Shown one piece after another: positions 23,929 through 32,358 of a stretch of 64,000 nucleotides of DNA (position 1 is its first letter; every line of letters starts with the position of its first letter). Source of the DNA: Sutcliffiella horikoshii (GTDB taxonomy: Bacteria; Bacillota; Bacilli; Bacillales; Bacillaceae_I); NCBI RefSeq assembly GCF_019931755.1, contig NZ_CP082918.1, forward strand, positions 166,001 through 230,000, in the 5' to 3' direction. Below the pieces are notes generated by a model, which did no database searches, was not told the DNA's origin, and saw only the letters and a list, made by a program, of their open reading frames with translations. The position numbers were made by a program, and so were the translations under genes.

Positions 23929-25638
23929 CTATAACTTAAACGAACTCTTCAACGACACAATCTCATTAAACACAAGCTTATCGGCAGTCGTATGCTTTGG
24001 ATCCACATTAAAGTAGCCGTGGCGGAAGAACTGGAATTTCTCCTGTGGCGCCACACCCTTCATGTTTTCCTCCACAAAACCGTTTAACACTTTCATGGAA
24101 TTCGGGTTCACGTGGTCAAGGAAGGACTTTTCCACTTCCACAGATTCCTCTTCGGTGCCAGCAACATTTGCCACTTCAGCTTCCACTTCAGACTCAGGCT
24201 CCTCGTCTAATAACAACGGCTCGAACAAACGGAACTCAGCAGGGACAGCTTGGGACGCTTCCACCCAGTGCAAGGTACCTTTTACTTTACGGCCTGTAAA
24301 GCCTGTACCGCTCTTGGTTTCCGGATCATACGTACAGTGGATTTCCACCACATTGCCGTCCTCATCCTTAATGAAGTCCTCACACTTAATAAAGTAAGCA
24401 TGTTTCAAGCGAACCTCATTGCCAGGGAAGAGGCGGAAGTATTTTTTCGGTGGATCTTCCATGAAATCCTCTTGCTCGATATAGATCTCGCGGGAGAAAG
24501 GAATCTGTCTTGTGCCCATTTCTGGATTTTCCGGGTTGATTTCCGCATCCAGCATTTCCACTTGTCCTTCAGGATAGTTGGTGATGACCACTTTCAACGG
24601 ACGTACAACACCCATCGTACGAGGGGACTTCAATTTCAGATCTTCACGCACAAAGTGATCTAGCATTTGCGAGTCAACGAAACCGGATCCCTTGGAAACA
24701 CCTGTTTCACGAACGAATGCGCGGATAGCTTCCGGTGTGTAGCCTTTACGGCGCAGTCCGGAAATCGTCGGCATACGAGGGTCGTCCCAACCGTCCACAA
24801 TTCCTTCTTCCACAAGCTTGCGTAGCTTACGCTTACTCATAACAGCATTGGTGATGTTCAAACGGCCAAACTCGATTTGCTGTGGCGTTCCAGCCATTTC
24901 TGTTTCTTCCACTACCCAGTTGTATAGTGGACGTTGATCTTCAAACTCCACCGTACAGATAGAATGAGTCACATCTTCAATCGCATCCTCGATCGGGTGT
25001 GCGAAGGCATACATTGGGTAGATGCACCATTTGTCTCCTGTGTTGTGGTGGGTTGCATGAGAAATGCGGTAGATGACAGGGTCGCGCAGGTTGATGTTCG
25101 GTGACTTCATGTCAATTTTTGCACGAAGCACTTTCTCACCATTGCCAAATTCGCCTTTACGCATGCGCTCAAATAGGTCAAGGTTCTCTTCCACAGAGCG
25201 GTCGCGGTATGGGCTGTCTTTTCCTGGCTCTTTCAAAGTCCCACGATAAGCGCGGATTTCATCAGCAGACAGGTCGTCCACATACGCTTTGCCTTTCTTA
25301 ATCAAAAGAACTGCACGATTGTACATCTCTTCAAAGTAATCAGATGCAAAGAATAGTCCGTCCCAATCATAGCCAAGCCATTTAACGTCTTCTTTGATGG
25401 AGTTAACATATTCAACATCTTCTTTTAAAGGGTTGGTGTCGTCAAAGCGCAGGTTCGTTTTTCCGTTGAACTCGTCAGCAAGATCAAAGTTGATGACGAT
25501 GGATTTTGCGTGTCCGATATGTAGGTAACCGTTTGGCTCTGGAGGGAAGCGGGTGATGACATGGTTGCGCTTGCCGGATTCCAGGTCCTCTTTTATGATA
25601 TTTCGAATAAAATTCGAGTTTGCTGGGTTATGTTCCAA
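23929..25638 (-). CDS. glnS: Glutamine-tRNA ligase GlnS
   Basis: GlnRS charges tRNA-Gln directly. Class I motifs are clear: [15 protein letters not shown] near residues 32-46 (HIGH) and AVMSKRKL near 260 (the KMSKS equivalent). The catalytic core, acceptor-binding region ([16 protein letters not shown]) and C-terminal beta-barrel anticodon domains are present. An acidic insertion ([20 protein letters not shown]) interrupts the distal barrel. TTG 25638 is chosen as start because AAGGAAGG lies 9 bases upstream; the TTG at 25647 is too close to it. Most Bacillus lack GlnRS and make Gln-tRNA through GatCAB, so this gene is probably of horizontal origin. It is monocistronic, with no visible T-box. 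Confidence 0.95.
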   Translation of the reverse strand: MEHNPANSNFIRNIIKEDLESGKRNHVITRFPPEPNGYLHIGHAKSIVINFDLADEFNGKTNLRFDDTNPLKEDVEYVNSIKEDVKWLGYDWDGLFFASDYFEEMYNRAVLLIKKGKAYVDDLSADEIRAYRGTLKEPGKDSPYRDRSVEENLDLFERMRKGEFGNGEKVLRAKIDMKSPNINLRDPVIYRISHATHHNTGDKWCIYPMYAFAHPIEDAIEDVTHSICTVEFEDQRPLYNWVVEETEMAGTPQQIEFGRLNITNAVMSKRKLRKLVEEGIVDGWDDPRMPTISGLRRKGYTPEAIRAFVRETGVSKGSGFVDSQMLDHFVREDLKLKSPRTMGVVRPLKVVITNYPEGQVEMLDAEINPENPEMGTRQIPFSREIYIEQEDFMEDPPKKYFRLFPGNEVRLKHAYFIKCEDFIKDEDGNVVEIHCTYDPETKSGTGFTGRKVKGTLHWVEASQAVPAEFRLFEPLLLDEEPESEVEAEVANVAGTEEESVEVEKSFLDHVNPNSMKVLNGFVEENMKGVAPQEKFQFFRHGYFNVDPKHTTADKLVFNEIVSLKSSFKL

Positions 25639-25717
25639 GTTTTTCAACCTTCCTTATATAAGAATGCCGGGGGAGCGGGCTATTTCAGCTATTTTCCCCA
25701 CATTTATGATAGTCAAT

Positions 25718-25745
25718 ATTGTAACACAAGAAATGGCAAGCGCAA
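25718..25745 (-). promoter_or_regulatory. Possible promoter of glnS
   Basis: On the minus strand TTGCGC (25745-25740) and TACAAT (25723-25718) with a 16-base spacer. No leader hairpins suggest a T-box. Confidence 0.4.
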
Positions 25746-25785
25746 AAGCTTATAAGAGCGGGAGTGGCGGAAAAAGGAGAAGGAT

Positions 25786-26034
25786 GAAGACCTTTGTCGT
25801 GCTCAGTCTTTGTCAGAGAGGTCCTCATTGCCTCGATGAAGACCTCAGTTGAGCTCGAACCGCATTAGAGAGGTCCTCATTGCCTCGATGAAGACCTCAG
25901 TTGAGCTCGAACCGCATTAGAGAGGTCCTCATTGCCTCGATGAAGACCTCAGTTGAGCTCGAACCGCATCAGCGAGGTTCTCACCGCCTGAATGAAGACC
26001 TCAGTCGATCCCAATCCGCGTTAGCGAGGTCCTC
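25786..26034. repeat. Array E: 52-bp inverted-repeat units
   Basis: GAAGACC starts at 25786, 25838, 25890, 25942 and 25994; GAGGTCCTC (or GAGGTTCTC) starts at 25818, 25870, 25922, 25974 and 26026. Every spacing between like elements is exactly 52. GAGGTCCTCAT and ATGAAGACCTC are inverted (10 of 11 pairs) around TGCCTCG, so each unit can form a hairpin or a two-fold protein site. Three central units are nearly identical; outer units have drifted but kept the spacing. It lies between glnS (start side) and the end of the cytochrome oxidase operon. Confidence 0.92.
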
Positions 26035-26052
26035 ATCGTTATCGCGAATACC

Positions 26053-26093
26053 CAAAAAACAAAAAAGCAGCGGGACCCCTTCATCCCACTGCC
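26053..26093 (-). terminator. Terminator of the cytochrome oxidase operon
   Basis: On the minus strand GCAGTGGGA pairs with TCCCGCTGC and is followed by TTTTTTGTTTTTT. Confidence 0.85.
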
Positions 26094-26106
26094 CATCCAC
26101 CAACCA

Positions 26107-27765
26107 TCACCAAGGCCTGAACGGCGGTGATCCTGGTGGTGCATTTTGTATCATATCCATTAACGGAATCGTGTAAGCGAACAAGATTAGTGCCACTGCA
26201 ATACCGATCCATAGCTTCCAGTTTTCTAAAATACGTGGTGTTTCCCCCGCATCTTCCGCCACTTCGCCAATCGGGAATTCCGTATGGGCTTTTGGTGCGA
26301 AGAAGGTAAGGTTGATGACGATGTAAATCATCAGCATGGATGCGACAAATAGGATGACGCCGCCGAGTGCCATTGTCACTTGGTTTGCGAAGACCCCATC
26401 AAACCAAGCGGCGGCTGTGGCATGATCCTGGTAAGTGGTATAGGCGGTACGTCGTGGTGCCCCGAGCAACCCAAGCAAGTGCATCGCACCAGACATGAAG
26501 AACATACCGATTGTCCAAAGGATCGTTTGTGTCATCGCAAGCTTGTTCATACGTGCGGTGAAAGCCCTGCCGCGCAAGACCGGAATTAGCCAGTACGCGA
26601 TTCCGAAGAAGGTCAGGATAACGGTTGATCCAACGGTAATGTGGAAATGCCCCACCACCCAAAGAGTGTTATGGACAACAGCATTCATCTGGTTACTGGC
26701 ATTGATGATTCCGCCGGTTCCAGCCGGAATGAAGAACAACATTCCCATGAACGGAGCGAAAAAGCGTGCGTCCTTCCAAGGCAATTTTCGTACCCACCCA
26801 AAGGCACCACGAGCTCCTTTTGCCCGACCTGCCAATTCAAACGTGGCAAAAATAGAGAAGGCAGTCAACAGGGAAGGAACGATGACGGCAAACGTCAAGA
26901 CAACCTGCAGGTATTTCCAAAACTCAGAGATACCAGCTTCCATCAGCTGATGGTGAAAGCCAACTGGAATCGAGAACAGCAAGAACAAGACAAAAGCCAA
27001 GCGAGCTAGTGAATCACTGAAAAGCTTTCCGCCGATGATTTTAGGAATACAGACATACCAAGCGATGTAGGCTGGCAAGAGCCAGAAGTACACAAGCGGA
27101 TGGCCGAAGTACCAGAACAATGTGCGGCTCAATAAAATGTTGATGTTATCAACAAGACCTAGGGACCAAGGTAAGAATTGAAGCAACACAGTCGCGGCAA
27201 CCCCGATGGACGCGACATACCATAAAAGGATGGTACCTACTGTCATAAAGCTGAACAACGGTGTAATCTGACCACGGTTTTGTTTTTTCCAGCGGATATA
27301 ATGTGCTAACAAGCTTGCCCCGCCTATCCAGGTTCCGACCACAAACAGGGTCAGTCCTACATAATAGAGGGGAGAGGCTTGCAATGGCGCGTAAAAAGTA
27401 TATAAGACCGATGCGTCATTCGTTAAAATCATTGCAAAACTCAATAGAGTACCGATTGTGAGTACCCAAAATCCAATCCAGCCTAATCTTCTTTCAAAAG
27501 GTGTCATCGTGCCGAGTGTCCTGCTCATTCCGGCATGAAGGAAGCCGTAGATGAAATAGGTGGTCAATACGAGGGCAAGCAACACGCCATGTGCCGTCAA
27601 CAGCTGGTAATAGCTGATGCTGTAAGGAAGCTCAATCAGCCCCCCGCGGACAAGCCCTTGGACCACACCTGCCATCGTTCCAAGGAACAGCGCGGCAAAG
27701 GCGATATAAATATAGGCCATGCTTAGTTTTGAATCGTGAATGTCTACTTCCGCTGCCTGTCTCAT
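26107..27765 (-). CDS. cbaA: ba3-type cytochrome c oxidase subunit I
   Basis: The catalytic subunit of a B-family heme-copper oxidase, which reduces oxygen to water and pumps protons across the membrane. The 552-residue protein has about 13 membrane helices. All metal ligands are visible: H59 (LLTAHGV) and H375 for the low-spin heme; H222, H271 and H272 for CuB, with crosslinked Y226 (GHPLVYFW); and H373 for the high-spin heme (VVGHFHITVG). Positions from H222 onward sit a constant 11 below the Thermus ba3 numbering, which sets the subtype. The start overlaps the cbaB stop by 4 bases (ATGA). High oxygen affinity is expected for the family. Confidence 0.94.
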   Translation of the reverse strand: MRQAAEVDIHDSKLSMAYIYIAFAALFLGTMAGVVQGLVRGGLIELPYSISYYQLLTAHGVLLALVLTTYFIYGFLHAGMSRTLGTMTPFERRLGWIGFWVLTIGTLLSFAMILTNDASVLYTFYAPLQASPLYYVGLTLFVVGTWIGGASLLAHYIRWKKQNRGQITPLFSFMTVGTILLWYVASIGVAATVLLQFLPWSLGLVDNINILLSRTLFWYFGHPLVYFWLLPAYIAWYVCIPKIIGGKLFSDSLARLAFVLFLLFSIPVGFHHQLMEAGISEFWKYLQVVLTFAVIVPSLLTAFSIFATFELAGRAKGARGAFGWVRKLPWKDARFFAPFMGMLFFIPAGTGGIINASNQMNAVVHNTLWVVGHFHITVGSTVILTFFGIAYWLIPVLRGRAFTARMNKLAMTQTILWTIGMFFMSGAMHLLGLLGAPRRTAYTTYQDHATAAAWFDGVFANQVTMALGGVILFVASMLMIYIVINLTFFAPKAHTEFPIGEVAEDAGETPRILENWKLWIGIAVALILFAYTIPLMDMIQNAPPGSPPFRPW

Positions 27766-28235
27766 TCTTCTGTCACCTCAATTTCCATTTGCATATTCTG
27801 ATGTCCGATGCCGCAATATTCATTGCAAAGGACAAGGTAAGAGCCAGCTTCTTTAAACGTATGTTCCGATTGGTTGATGTGACCAGGTGTGATCATCATG
27901 TTGACGTTCGTCTTCGGAATGGTAAAGCTGTGGACGACATCTTGGCTTGTCAACTGGAACTTGACGGTAGAGCCTTTTGGAACGGTAATTTTATTAGGTT
28001 CATAGCCAAATGTCATGGCAATGATGGTAGCTTCATAGGTATTCTCGTCGATTTTCTTCAATCCTGGCTCATCAAATGGAGCGGATGCTCTCACATTCTC
28101 AGCATCGACGGTCGCCATATGGCTTGGCGGATGATGGCCGTGCGCGAAGGCGGTAAAGCCAATGACAGATAAAAAGACAACCAAGGTTCCGACTCCAAAT
28201 ATTAACCAATATTTTTCATAACGGTGTAAATGCAT
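27762..28235 (-). CDS. cbaB: ba3-type cytochrome c oxidase subunit II
   Basis: Subunit II takes electrons from cytochrome c through the binuclear CuA centre. It has one N-terminal membrane helix (residues 10-30, WLIFGVGTLVVFLSVIGF) and a cupredoxin domain. CuA ligands are H102 (VVHSFTIP), C137, C141, H145 and M148 (CNEYCGIGHQNM). At 157 residues it is short, as in the Thermus ba3 enzyme, and has no fused cytochrome c domain. It is co-transcribed with cbaA, with overlapping stop and start. Confidence 0.94.
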   Translation of the reverse strand: MHLHRYEKYWLIFGVGTLVVFLSVIGFTAFAHGHHPPSHMATVDAENVRASAPFDEPGLKKIDENTYEATIIAMTFGYEPNKITVPKGSTVKFQLTSQDVVHSFTIPKTNVNMMITPGHINQSEHTFKEAGSYLVLCNEYCGIGHQNMQMEIEVTEE

Positions 28236-28262
28236 CTATTTGTACCCCCTTTTTTGACTTGA

Positions 28263-28430
28263 CTAATTTCGTGAAATAAATAAGCTGAACACGCTGATCC
28301 ACGAAATGACGATAAAGGCTCCTAACATAAATACGGCAATCAATGTGCCTTTTAATGAAGCTTCCTCTCCTTTCAGAGGAAGCTTCTTGTCGGTAGTTTT
28401 TTCAGGACGTTCATATTGTAAATTTGCCAT
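28263..28430 (-). CDS. Cytochrome oxidase subunit IIa-like single-helix protein
   Basis: A 55-residue protein starting MANLQYERPEKTT, with one membrane helix (GTLIAVFMLGAFIVISWISV) and a short tail ending SLFISRN. Size, single helix and position directly before subunit II match the subunit IIa (CbaD) of ba3 oxidases. GGGGTGTCAGGG precedes the start. It lies 27 bases upstream of cbaB on the same strand, within one operon. The identification is by context and topology because so small a protein has no catalytic motif. Confidence 0.8.
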   Translation of the reverse strand: MANLQYERPEKTTDKKLPLKGEEASLKGTLIAVFMLGAFIVISWISVFSLFISRN

Positions 28431-28445
28431 CCCTGACACCCCTTT

Positions 28446-28805
28446 CTATTCCACGACCAGTTTGGAAACCATCTCTGTGTGTCCTGTTCCGCACATGATG
28501 TCACAGATGATTTCGTATTCCCCAGGCTTAAGGTTCGCAACGACACTGCCATCTCCTTGAATCTTCACATCTGTCCCTTTAATGGTAATTCCGTGGTGAC
28601 CTTCCACATTTTCATGGTGGATAGCAACAGGTTTGCCGGCTGGTGCAGTATAAGTAGCTTGATCGAATTCCCAGTTTGAACTCTTAATCGTTACTTCTGC
28701 CTCTGCATCCTCCACTGAAACCTCATCAGAACCACAACCAGTCATAACCCCTAAAAGTAATACAAGTGCAAAGCAGCACACCAAAAATTTTTTAAAAGAA
28801 AACAT
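28446..28805 (-). CDS. Cupredoxin lipoprotein with CuA-like site
   Basis: A 119-residue secreted lipoprotein. The signal peptide is FLVCCFALVLLLGVMTGC with lipidated C24. The cupredoxin domain keeps a full set of CuA-type ligands: H70 or H71 (EGHHGITIKG), C101, C105, H109 and M112 (CDIMCGTGHTEM), with the same C-x3-C-x3-H-x2-M spacing as CbaB. ATG 28805 is chosen because GGAAGTGG precedes it; the frame is open to 28826. It is first in the oxidase operon. It could carry copper or electrons to the oxidase, or act as a copper chaperone for CuA assembly; sequence does not separate these. Confidence 0.85.
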   Translation of the reverse strand: MFSFKKFLVCCFALVLLLGVMTGCGSDEVSVEDAEAEVTIKSSNWEFDQATYTAPAGKPVAIHHENVEGHHGITIKGTDVKIQGDGSVVANLKPGEYEIICDIMCGTGHTEMVSKLVVE

Positions 28806-29023
28806 ACTCGCCACTTCCTTTTCCAATTTTTATATAAATGATCTATGCACCTTCATTGTAAAAGGTGGAAGGATTTAAAAGTGTGATAAAAGTCACACAT
28901 CTGGAAGAAAAAGGTGAACATTTTGTTAACAAGTGAGCAAAGTGGAAAACACGGTTTGATAATGCCTGATTTTGTTATAATAGTAGATAGACATGTAAGG
29001 AAGCTTAGGAGGATGGAAAAGGG

Positions 29024-29698
29024 ATGAATGCCGAAAAAACCATTGTTGATAAACTGAATCTGCAAAAATATGAGAACCGCTTATTTTTACAGTTGCCTGA
29101 AGGTGCAGGGGAGTTTGAAGGACTGGACTACGATACTTCTATTAAAAAGGACAAGTATGATTTGATATTCTTGTTCATGTTCTCCATGGAAGATTTCAAC
29201 AAGTACGTCCAAATTATAAATGAAAAGCAGCTGCTTTCTGATAACGGCTATTTGTATGTCGCCTATCCTAAAAAGGGGAATTCTGTTTACCCGGAATACA
29301 TTGAGCGGGACAGTTTTTATGCAGCATTAAACTTGGATGAAGAAAAGTACCTGCCAAACAGCACGCTTAAATTTTCAAGAATGGTCAGCCTGAACGAGGT
29401 CTTTACAGTGGTAGGGATCAAATCCACCCCTAAAAAAGCGAACAAGAAGACAAGCGCAAAAAGCCAATGTGTCGATGACTACATCGTTCACATTGAAGAC
29501 ATCAAGAGCTTCCTGAAAAATAATGAACATGTATTAGCGAAATATAACGATTTGACATACGGCTACCAGAAGGATTGGGCGCGCTATGTCTATAGTGCCA
29601 AAAGGGCGGAAACACAGGAGAAAAGATTGCATGAGATGGTAGCAATCATTGATGAGGGTCATAAATCGATGGATTTATACAGGAGAAATAAGAAGTAA
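29024..29698 (+). CDS. YdeI/OmpD-associated family protein
   Basis: A 224-residue cytoplasmic protein. The N-terminal half (YDLIFLFMFSMEDFNKYVQII, then LSDNGYLYVAYPKKGNS) resembles the DUF3052-like part of Bacillus proteins of this type. The C-terminal 50 residues (YGYQKDWARYVYSAKRAET, then RLHEMVAIIDEGHKS) resemble the bacteriocin-protection YdeI/OmpD-associated domain. GGAGGATGG lies upstream of the start and an extended -10 box (TGTTATAAT, 28973-28981) upstream of that. It is monocistronic with a strong terminator. Family assignment is from memory of motifs, and the biochemical function is unknown. Confidence 0.65.
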   Translation: MNAEKTIVDKLNLQKYENRLFLQLPEGAGEFEGLDYDTSIKKDKYDLIFLFMFSMEDFNKYVQIINEKQLLSDNGYLYVAYPKKGNSVYPEYIERDSFYAALNLDEEKYLPNSTLKFSRMVSLNEVFTVVGIKSTPKKANKKTSAKSQCVDDYIVHIEDIKSFLKNNEHVLAKYNDLTYGYQKDWARYVYSAKRAETQEKRLHEMVAIIDEGHKSMDLYRRNKK

Positions 29699-29699
29699 T

Positions 29700-29734
29700 A
29701 GGAGGCCGCATTCTACATGAGAATGCGGCCTTTA
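29700..29734 (+). terminator. Terminator after the YdeI-like gene
   Basis: AGGCCGCATTCT-ACATG-AGAATGCGGCCT perfect stem followed by TTACTTT. Confidence 0.85.
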
Positions 29735-29745
29735 CTTTGAGTTTT

Positions 29746-29775
29746 TGAATAATTGAGGTGTTTCCACTCATACTA
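29746..29775 (+). promoter_or_regulatory. Sigma-G-type promoter of the ger operon
   Basis: TGAATA at 29746-29751 and CATACTA at 29769-29775 with a 17-base spacer match the forespore sigma-G (and sigma-F) consensus. Forespore expression is expected for germinant receptors. Confidence 0.8.
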
Positions 29776-29812
29776 TTAAATACTACCATTTGTTAAAAGA
29801 GAGGAGACACTC

Positions 29813-30895
29813 ATGACTTTTTCCCGTCTGCAACTATCATTTGTCATCATTCTGTTTATCGGGATCTCTAATCATGTGCTTATGTTGCCTCATCTATTAT
29901 TTGTAGCAAAGCGCGATGCTTGGGTTTGTGTGTTGGTAGGGTACGGAATCCTGCTGATTTGGGGGATGATTCTATTTTTCATCATGTCTCGAAATAAACA
30001 AAAAATGAAGCTCGCTACCTGGATTGCTAAACGAGCGGGAAGGGTTGTTTCTGCCAGTATCATGTTCATCTATTTCTTCCATATTTCCATCATTGCTCTT
30101 ATATCATTTTATGATTTTATAACATCCATAAAGATATACTTTCTTCCTCTCACACCACAATGGATCGTCGTCCTTCCTTTCCTTCTATTGTGTGTATGGG
30201 GAGCTAGCTCAAATTTAAAGACAATTGTGTACAGTGCTACATTTTTATTGCCAATTGTCTGGATTCTTGGTTATTTTGTCGCGTTTTCTACTATCTCTAA
30301 TAAGGATTACTCTTATATGTTTCCGATCCTTGTGAACGGCAGTTCTCCAATTATTAGCGGTATAACGGTTGTGCTTGGAGGCAGTGTGGATATCCTATTG
30401 ATTCTTTTATTGCAACAATATGTAAGTAAGCCGTTCAAACTATGGCAACTTCTTCTCCTAATCACAATCTTGCTTGGACTTATTCTAGGTCCTTTACTTG
30501 GATCAATTGCTTCGTTTGGACCGAACGTCGCAGCAGTTCTACGCTTTCCTGCATTTGAACAGTGGAGGCTGGTTGAGCTTGGGGAGCATGTTTCACATTT
30601 AGATTTTTTTGCAGTCTTTCAGTTCATTTCCGGGGCGGTGATCAGGGTGTCTTTATGTTTGTATTTCCTTAAAGATATCGGATTCACATCAAATAAAGTG
30701 AAATCTATCGTTTTTTGGTCAGCTTCCACCAGTTTATTTTTTATAGGAATATTGCCTATCAGTGATCTTTGGGTACAAACGGCCATAGGGACTTATTTTT
30801 ACCCAGGGTTACTATTGATTGGAATAATTCTGACCTTGTCGTTGTTTGTAATAAGCTTTCTCCCACAAAAGGTGAAAGGAACGGAAGCTGTATGA
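29813..30895 (+). CDS. GerAB-type germinant receptor permease subunit
   Basis: The B subunit of a Ger-type spore germination receptor, an APC-superfamily-like integral membrane protein that binds the germinant. The 360-residue protein has about ten hydrophobic helices and family phrases FIGISNHVLMLPHLL near the N-terminus and LGGSVDILLILLLQQYV in the middle. GAGGAGACACTC precedes the start. It is the first gene of a three-gene operon; the order B-A-C differs from the A-B-C order of B. subtilis gerA. The stop overlaps the next start (ATGA). The germinant cannot be predicted. Confidence 0.9.
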   Translation: MTFSRLQLSFVIILFIGISNHVLMLPHLLFVAKRDAWVCVLVGYGILLIWGMILFFIMSRNKQKMKLATWIAKRAGRVVSASIMFIYFFHISIIALISFYDFITSIKIYFLPLTPQWIVVLPFLLLCVWGASSNLKTIVYSATFLLPIVWILGYFVAFSTISNKDYSYMFPILVNGSSPIISGITVVLGGSVDILLILLLQQYVSKPFKLWQLLLLITILLGLILGPLLGSIASFGPNVAAVLRFPAFEQWRLVELGEHVSHLDFFAVFQFISGAVIRVSLCLYFLKDIGFTSNKVKSIVFWSASTSLFFIGILPISDLWVQTAIGTYFYPGLLLIGIILTLSLFVISFLPQKVKGTEAV

Positions 30896-32358
30896 AGAAT
30901 TCATCAACACCTGTTCTAAGTTTGGAATCGCTAGAGGACCATTTGAAAGATCACAACCTTCTAGGTGAAGAATTAGAAGCTTACTTTCAAAACTATGCAG
31001 ATGTTCATTTTATTGAAATGGAAGAAAAACACAGAAATATTTCCGCTTTTTATTGCATGGGAATGGTGGATCTCAGCCAAGTGAATGAGTATTTTTGTTC
31101 TATAGTAGAATATGTTCAGGTTCGAGAGGACGCTGTGGTTGAGTACGAGTTGCCGCCGATAGAAAAAGTGAGTTCCATCAGTGGATTAATTGATAAACTT
31201 TTCTCAGGGTATTTTATCGTATTTCAACCACACAGAAATTACTTTTTGGCTTTTGAACTTACTGATGTGCCGAAAAGGGAGCCCTCCGAATCCAATACAG
31301 AGGTTTCCATCAAGGGGCCAAAGGACGGATTTACTGAAGAGCTGAACATCAACACAGCCCTTATCCGTAAAAGGTTGAAATCACCTTTTCTATTTAATGA
31401 AAACTTTGAAATTGGGACGCTAAGTAAAACAGCAGTTTCTCTAATGTATCTGGATGATAGAGTAAATAAGGAGATGCTGAGTGAGGTAAGAAGCAGGCTT
31501 GAACAAATGGAAACAGAAAGCTTGGTCAGCAGTGGACAACTGGAGCAATGGTTATCAAATCGCACCTTTTCATTATTTCCGTTATTTGATTATATCGGGC
31601 GCCCTGACTTTGCGGTGGAGTGTATATTGAGGGGAAGGTTCATTGTCATTGTAGATGGTTCGCCGATGATATTGATTGGGCCTAATAATATTTTTGTTTT
31701 GTTAAAATCACCTGAGGATATTCACTATCCGTATCATACGGTGGCTTTTCAACGGGTATTTAGAATTATAGGTTTTTTTATAGCGGTTATGCTACCAGGT
31801 TTTTGGATTGCCATATCTTCCGTAAACGTGGATCAGCTTCCTTTTCAACTATTAAATACCGTTTCCTTATCGAGAGAAGGGCTCCCGATACCGTTAGGGT
31901 TGGAAGCGTTCTTTATACTTGGGCTGTTCGAACTGCTGAGAGAGGCTGGAATCAGAATGCCAAAAGCAGTGGGGCAGACGGTTGCAATAGTAGGGGGATT
32001 GATTATTGGGGACGCTGCGATACGCGCTGGTTTGGCATCTGCCACAATGATTGTGGTGGTTGCATTGACGGCCGTAGCAACTTTTACACTTGTAAACCAA
32101 TCCCTGACAGGGACCGTAAGTGTGTTGCGAATCTATATAATGCTGTTAGGTGTGTTTTTGGGTATCTATGGAGTGTTTTTAGGTTTGTTTAGTATCTTAT
32201 TTTACTTGGCCCGATTGGAGTCCTTTAAGGTGGGATATCTTGAACCCATTTCCACGCTAAATTTCAAGGAGATTCTATCGGCTTTGCTTGTTAACCCTTT
32301 TAAAAAACGTCAGTTTATAGCACCCATGGTACAGCGGAAAGGGGGACAGGAAGAATGA
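30892..32358 (+). CDS. GerAA-type germinant receptor subunit
   Basis: The A subunit of the receptor, 488 residues. An N-terminal soluble domain (about residues 1-280) contains family phrases (VRSRLEQMETESLVSSGQLE, RPDFAVECILRGRFIVIVDG, LIGPNNIFVLLKSPEDIHYP), followed by a membrane domain of four to five helices (FFIAVMLPGFWIAIS and onward, IVGGLIIGDAAIRAGLASAT). The start at 30892 overlaps the upstream stop, so translation is coupled; the longer open frame to 30769 lies inside the previous gene. A subunits of this family have been shown to form ion channels that release spore ions. Confidence 0.94.
   Translation: MKNSSTPVLSLESLEDHLKDHNLLGEELEAYFQNYADVHFIEMEEKHRNISAFYCMGMVDLSQVNEYFCSIVEYVQVREDAVVEYELPPIEKVSSISGLIDKLFSGYFIVFQPHRNYFLAFELTDVPKREPSESNTEVSIKGPKDGFTEELNINTALIRKRLKSPFLFNENFEIGTLSKTAVSLMYLDDRVNKEMLSEVRSRLEQMETESLVSSGQLEQWLSNRTFSLFPLFDYIGRPDFAVECILRGRFIVIVDGSPMILIGPNNIFVLLKSPEDIHYPYHTVAFQRVFRIIGFFIAVMLPGFWIAISSVNVDQLPFQLLNTVSLSREGLPIPLGLEAFFILGLFELLREAGIRMPKAVGQTVAIVGGLIIGDAAIRAGLASATMIVVVALTAVATFTLVNQSLTGTVSVLRIYIMLLGVFLGIYGVFLGLFSILFYLARLESFKVGYLEPISTLNFKEILSALLVNPFKKRQFIAPMVQRKGGQEE

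Noticed and set aside
25640..25790. T-box leader for glnS
   Set aside because: No specifier stem, AGGGTGG-type T-box sequence or antiterminator could be found upstream of the gene.
25786..26034. CRISPR array
   Set aside because: Units are tandem and the sequence between cores is itself repeated, not unique spacers; no cas genes are nearby. The same holds for array F.
25553..26176. Two plus-strand open frames across the glnS start and array E
   Set aside because: The 52-bp period is not a multiple of three, so no protein repeat results, and no ribosome site is present.
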